Source: Paraburkholderia panacisoli (GTDB lineage: Bacteria; Pseudomonadota; Gammaproteobacteria; Burkholderiales; Burkholderiaceae). Taken from it: a DNA stretch of 64,000 nt. A program made the translations under genes and the position numbers. Location of the stretch: positions 1-64,000 of the forward strand of contig NZ_VTUZ01000023.1 in the NCBI RefSeq assembly GCF_008369935.1, in the 5' to 3' direction. Shown here piece by piece: positions 63,146-64,000 of the stretch. Position 1 is the stretch's first letter, and every line of letters starts with the position of its first letter. The notes under the pieces were generated by a model. The model worked only from the letters and a program-made list of their open reading frames with translations. It did no database searches and was not told the DNA's origin.

Positions 63146-64000
63146 ATGATCCGGTTCGACGACCTGGCGCTGTTCGTGCGCACCGCCGCGCTCGGCAGCT
63201 TCTCGAACGCCGCCCGCGAAGCGGACCTGCTGCCAGGCCAGGTCAGCGCAGCAATTCAGCGGCTCGAGCGCGAGCTCGACGTTCGTTTGTTCGCGCGCTC
63301 GACGCGCAGCTTGCGGCTTACTGCCCAAGGCGACGAATATCTGCCGTACGCGAAGCAGGTGCTCGCGACATTGCAGGAGGGCCGGGAGTGCCTGCATGGC
63401 GCGGCGGATGCGCTGCAGGGGCTGTTGCAGATCGCCGCGCCGTCGGATCTTGGCCGCAATGTTCTGCTGCCTTGGATCACTGCGTTTCGCGAGGCGCATC
63501 CGAAGCTGCTGGTGCGGCTCTTTCTGTCCGATCAACTGACCGACATGTTTCGTGATCCGGTCGAGATCGCCATCCGCTACGGCCGCGCCGATAACGCCAG
63601 CTACGTCGCGTTGCCGCTTGCCAGCGACAATCGGCGTGTGCTCGTCGCGTCGCCCGCTTATCTGCAACGGCATGGCCGGCCGCGCACGCCGGACGAACTG
63701 GCAGAACACCACTGCCTGCTCTATGTCCTGGGCGGCCGTGTCTACGACAAGTGGGTGTTCCCCGTGAGGGGCGAACTCTGCCAGATCGCCGTCGCCGGGT
63801 CGCTCTTTTGCGACGACGCGGACGTGGTACGGCGCTGGGCGGTCGAGGGCCAGGGTATCGCATACAAATCGTGGCTCGACGTGTGCGCAGACGTGCGGGC
63901 GGGCCGACTCGAAGTGCTGATGCCCGAGCAGCCCGGCGAGGCTGCGCCGCTGAATCTGATCTGCGCGCATCGCAAGCAGTTCCTTCCGGCGATCCGGCAA
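63146..64000 (+). CDS. LysR-family regulator, cut by the window end
   Basis: The first 285 codons of a LysR protein, still open at the window edge. Helix-turn-helix: IRFDDLALFVRTAALGSFSN, then AAREADLLPGQVSAAIQRLE. The effector domain begins near residue 92 (GLLQIAAPSDLGRNVLLPWI), of the CrgA/DmlR type. ATG 63146 follows AGGA by six bases; ATG 63140 overlaps it. It is divergent from the quinone-oxidoreductase/nitroreductase pair and probably controls it. Confidence 0.9.
   Translation, partial: MIRFDDLALFVRTAALGSFSNAAREADLLPGQVSAAIQRLERELDVRLFARSTRSLRLTAQGDEYLPYAKQVLATLQEGRECLHGAADALQGLLQIAAPSDLGRNVLLPWITAFREAHPKLLVRLFLSDQLTDMFRDPVEIAIRYGRADNASYVALPLASDNRRVLVASPAYLQRHGRPRTPDELAEHHCLLYVLGGRVYDKWVFPVRGELCQIAVAGSLFCDDADVVRRWAVEGQGIAYKSWLDVCADVRAGRLEVLMPEQPGEAAPLNLICAHRKQFLPAIRQ

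Noticed and set aside
1-64000. tRNA, rRNA, CRISPR, intact insertion sequence or prophage
   Set aside because: I saw no cloverleaf-like gene with CCA-type context, no rRNA, no spaced direct repeats and no complete transposase or phage gene.

Overview
High GC content and the gene families present point to Burkholderiaceae, most likely Paraburkholderia, Caballeronia or Burkholderia. The markers are a Gram-negative porin, DUF4148 secreted proteins, a chromosomal-type OXA beta-lactamase, many LysR regulators, ACS-family MFS carriers and a KatB/ankyrin pair. There are no ribosomal, tRNA or central housekeeping genes; the leuCD pair looks like a second, catabolic copy. The window resembles a secondary chromosome or megaplasmid region devoted to uptake, catabolism and regulation.

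The left 12 kb (1-11300) is largely a gene graveyard. It holds fragments of a LuxR-type regulator and an HPt domain, three transposase remnants, a truncated antitoxin-like gene that still has its terminator, and a decayed sugar-acid locus (MFS carrier and uronate-dehydrogenase-like gene). The intact genes here are an OXA beta-lactamase (3303-4103), a porin (5546-6772), a quinol-monooxygenase-like protein (9859-10167) and a few small proteins. The LacI regulator at 11319-12365 is intact, and LacI-type operators remain between the dead genes it may once have controlled.

Two related modules sit about 30 kb apart. Module 1 (12477-21881) has a LysR regulator, an amidohydrolase, RidA, a D-serine-dehydratase/D-threonine-aldolase-like PLP enzyme, a D-glutamate cyclase-like protein, two MFS carriers and a gamma-glutamyltransferase. 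Module 2 (49790-57409) has an SDR oxidoreductase, RidA, a second PLP enzyme of the same family, a complete polar amino-acid ABC transporter and two tandem LysR regulators. Both PLP enzymes carry an H-x-C metal motif, which together with RidA suggests D-amino-acid dehydration.

Between the modules are a leuCD-like aconitase-family pair with MFS carrier and LysR regulator (22819-27298), MarR, a metallo-beta-lactamase-fold hydrolase, a MocR regulator divergent from a truncated threonine aldolase, a chemoreceptor, and HxlR (32630-33064). Then come a class II aldolase with LysR and MFS, two DHA2 drug pumps with a divergent TetR gene, another MFS, and an operon of aldo/keto reductase, HiPIP and xanthine-dehydrogenase-type subunits (42789-46904). 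KatB/ankyrin follows (47002-49226). The right end has a lipoprotein, an IrlRS/CopRS-like two-component system, DUF4148, a nitroreductase, a zinc-independent quinone-oxidoreductase-type enzyme and a LysR gene cut by the window edge.

The most notable structural observation is a pair of homologous divergent hxlR-aldo/keto reductase loci (32630-33350 and 42502-43787) that have decayed reciprocally: each locus keeps the gene the other lost. Several clean palindromes in divergent promoters are good operator candidates, above all a perfect 12-2-12 palindrome between mocR and the broken threonine aldolase gene.
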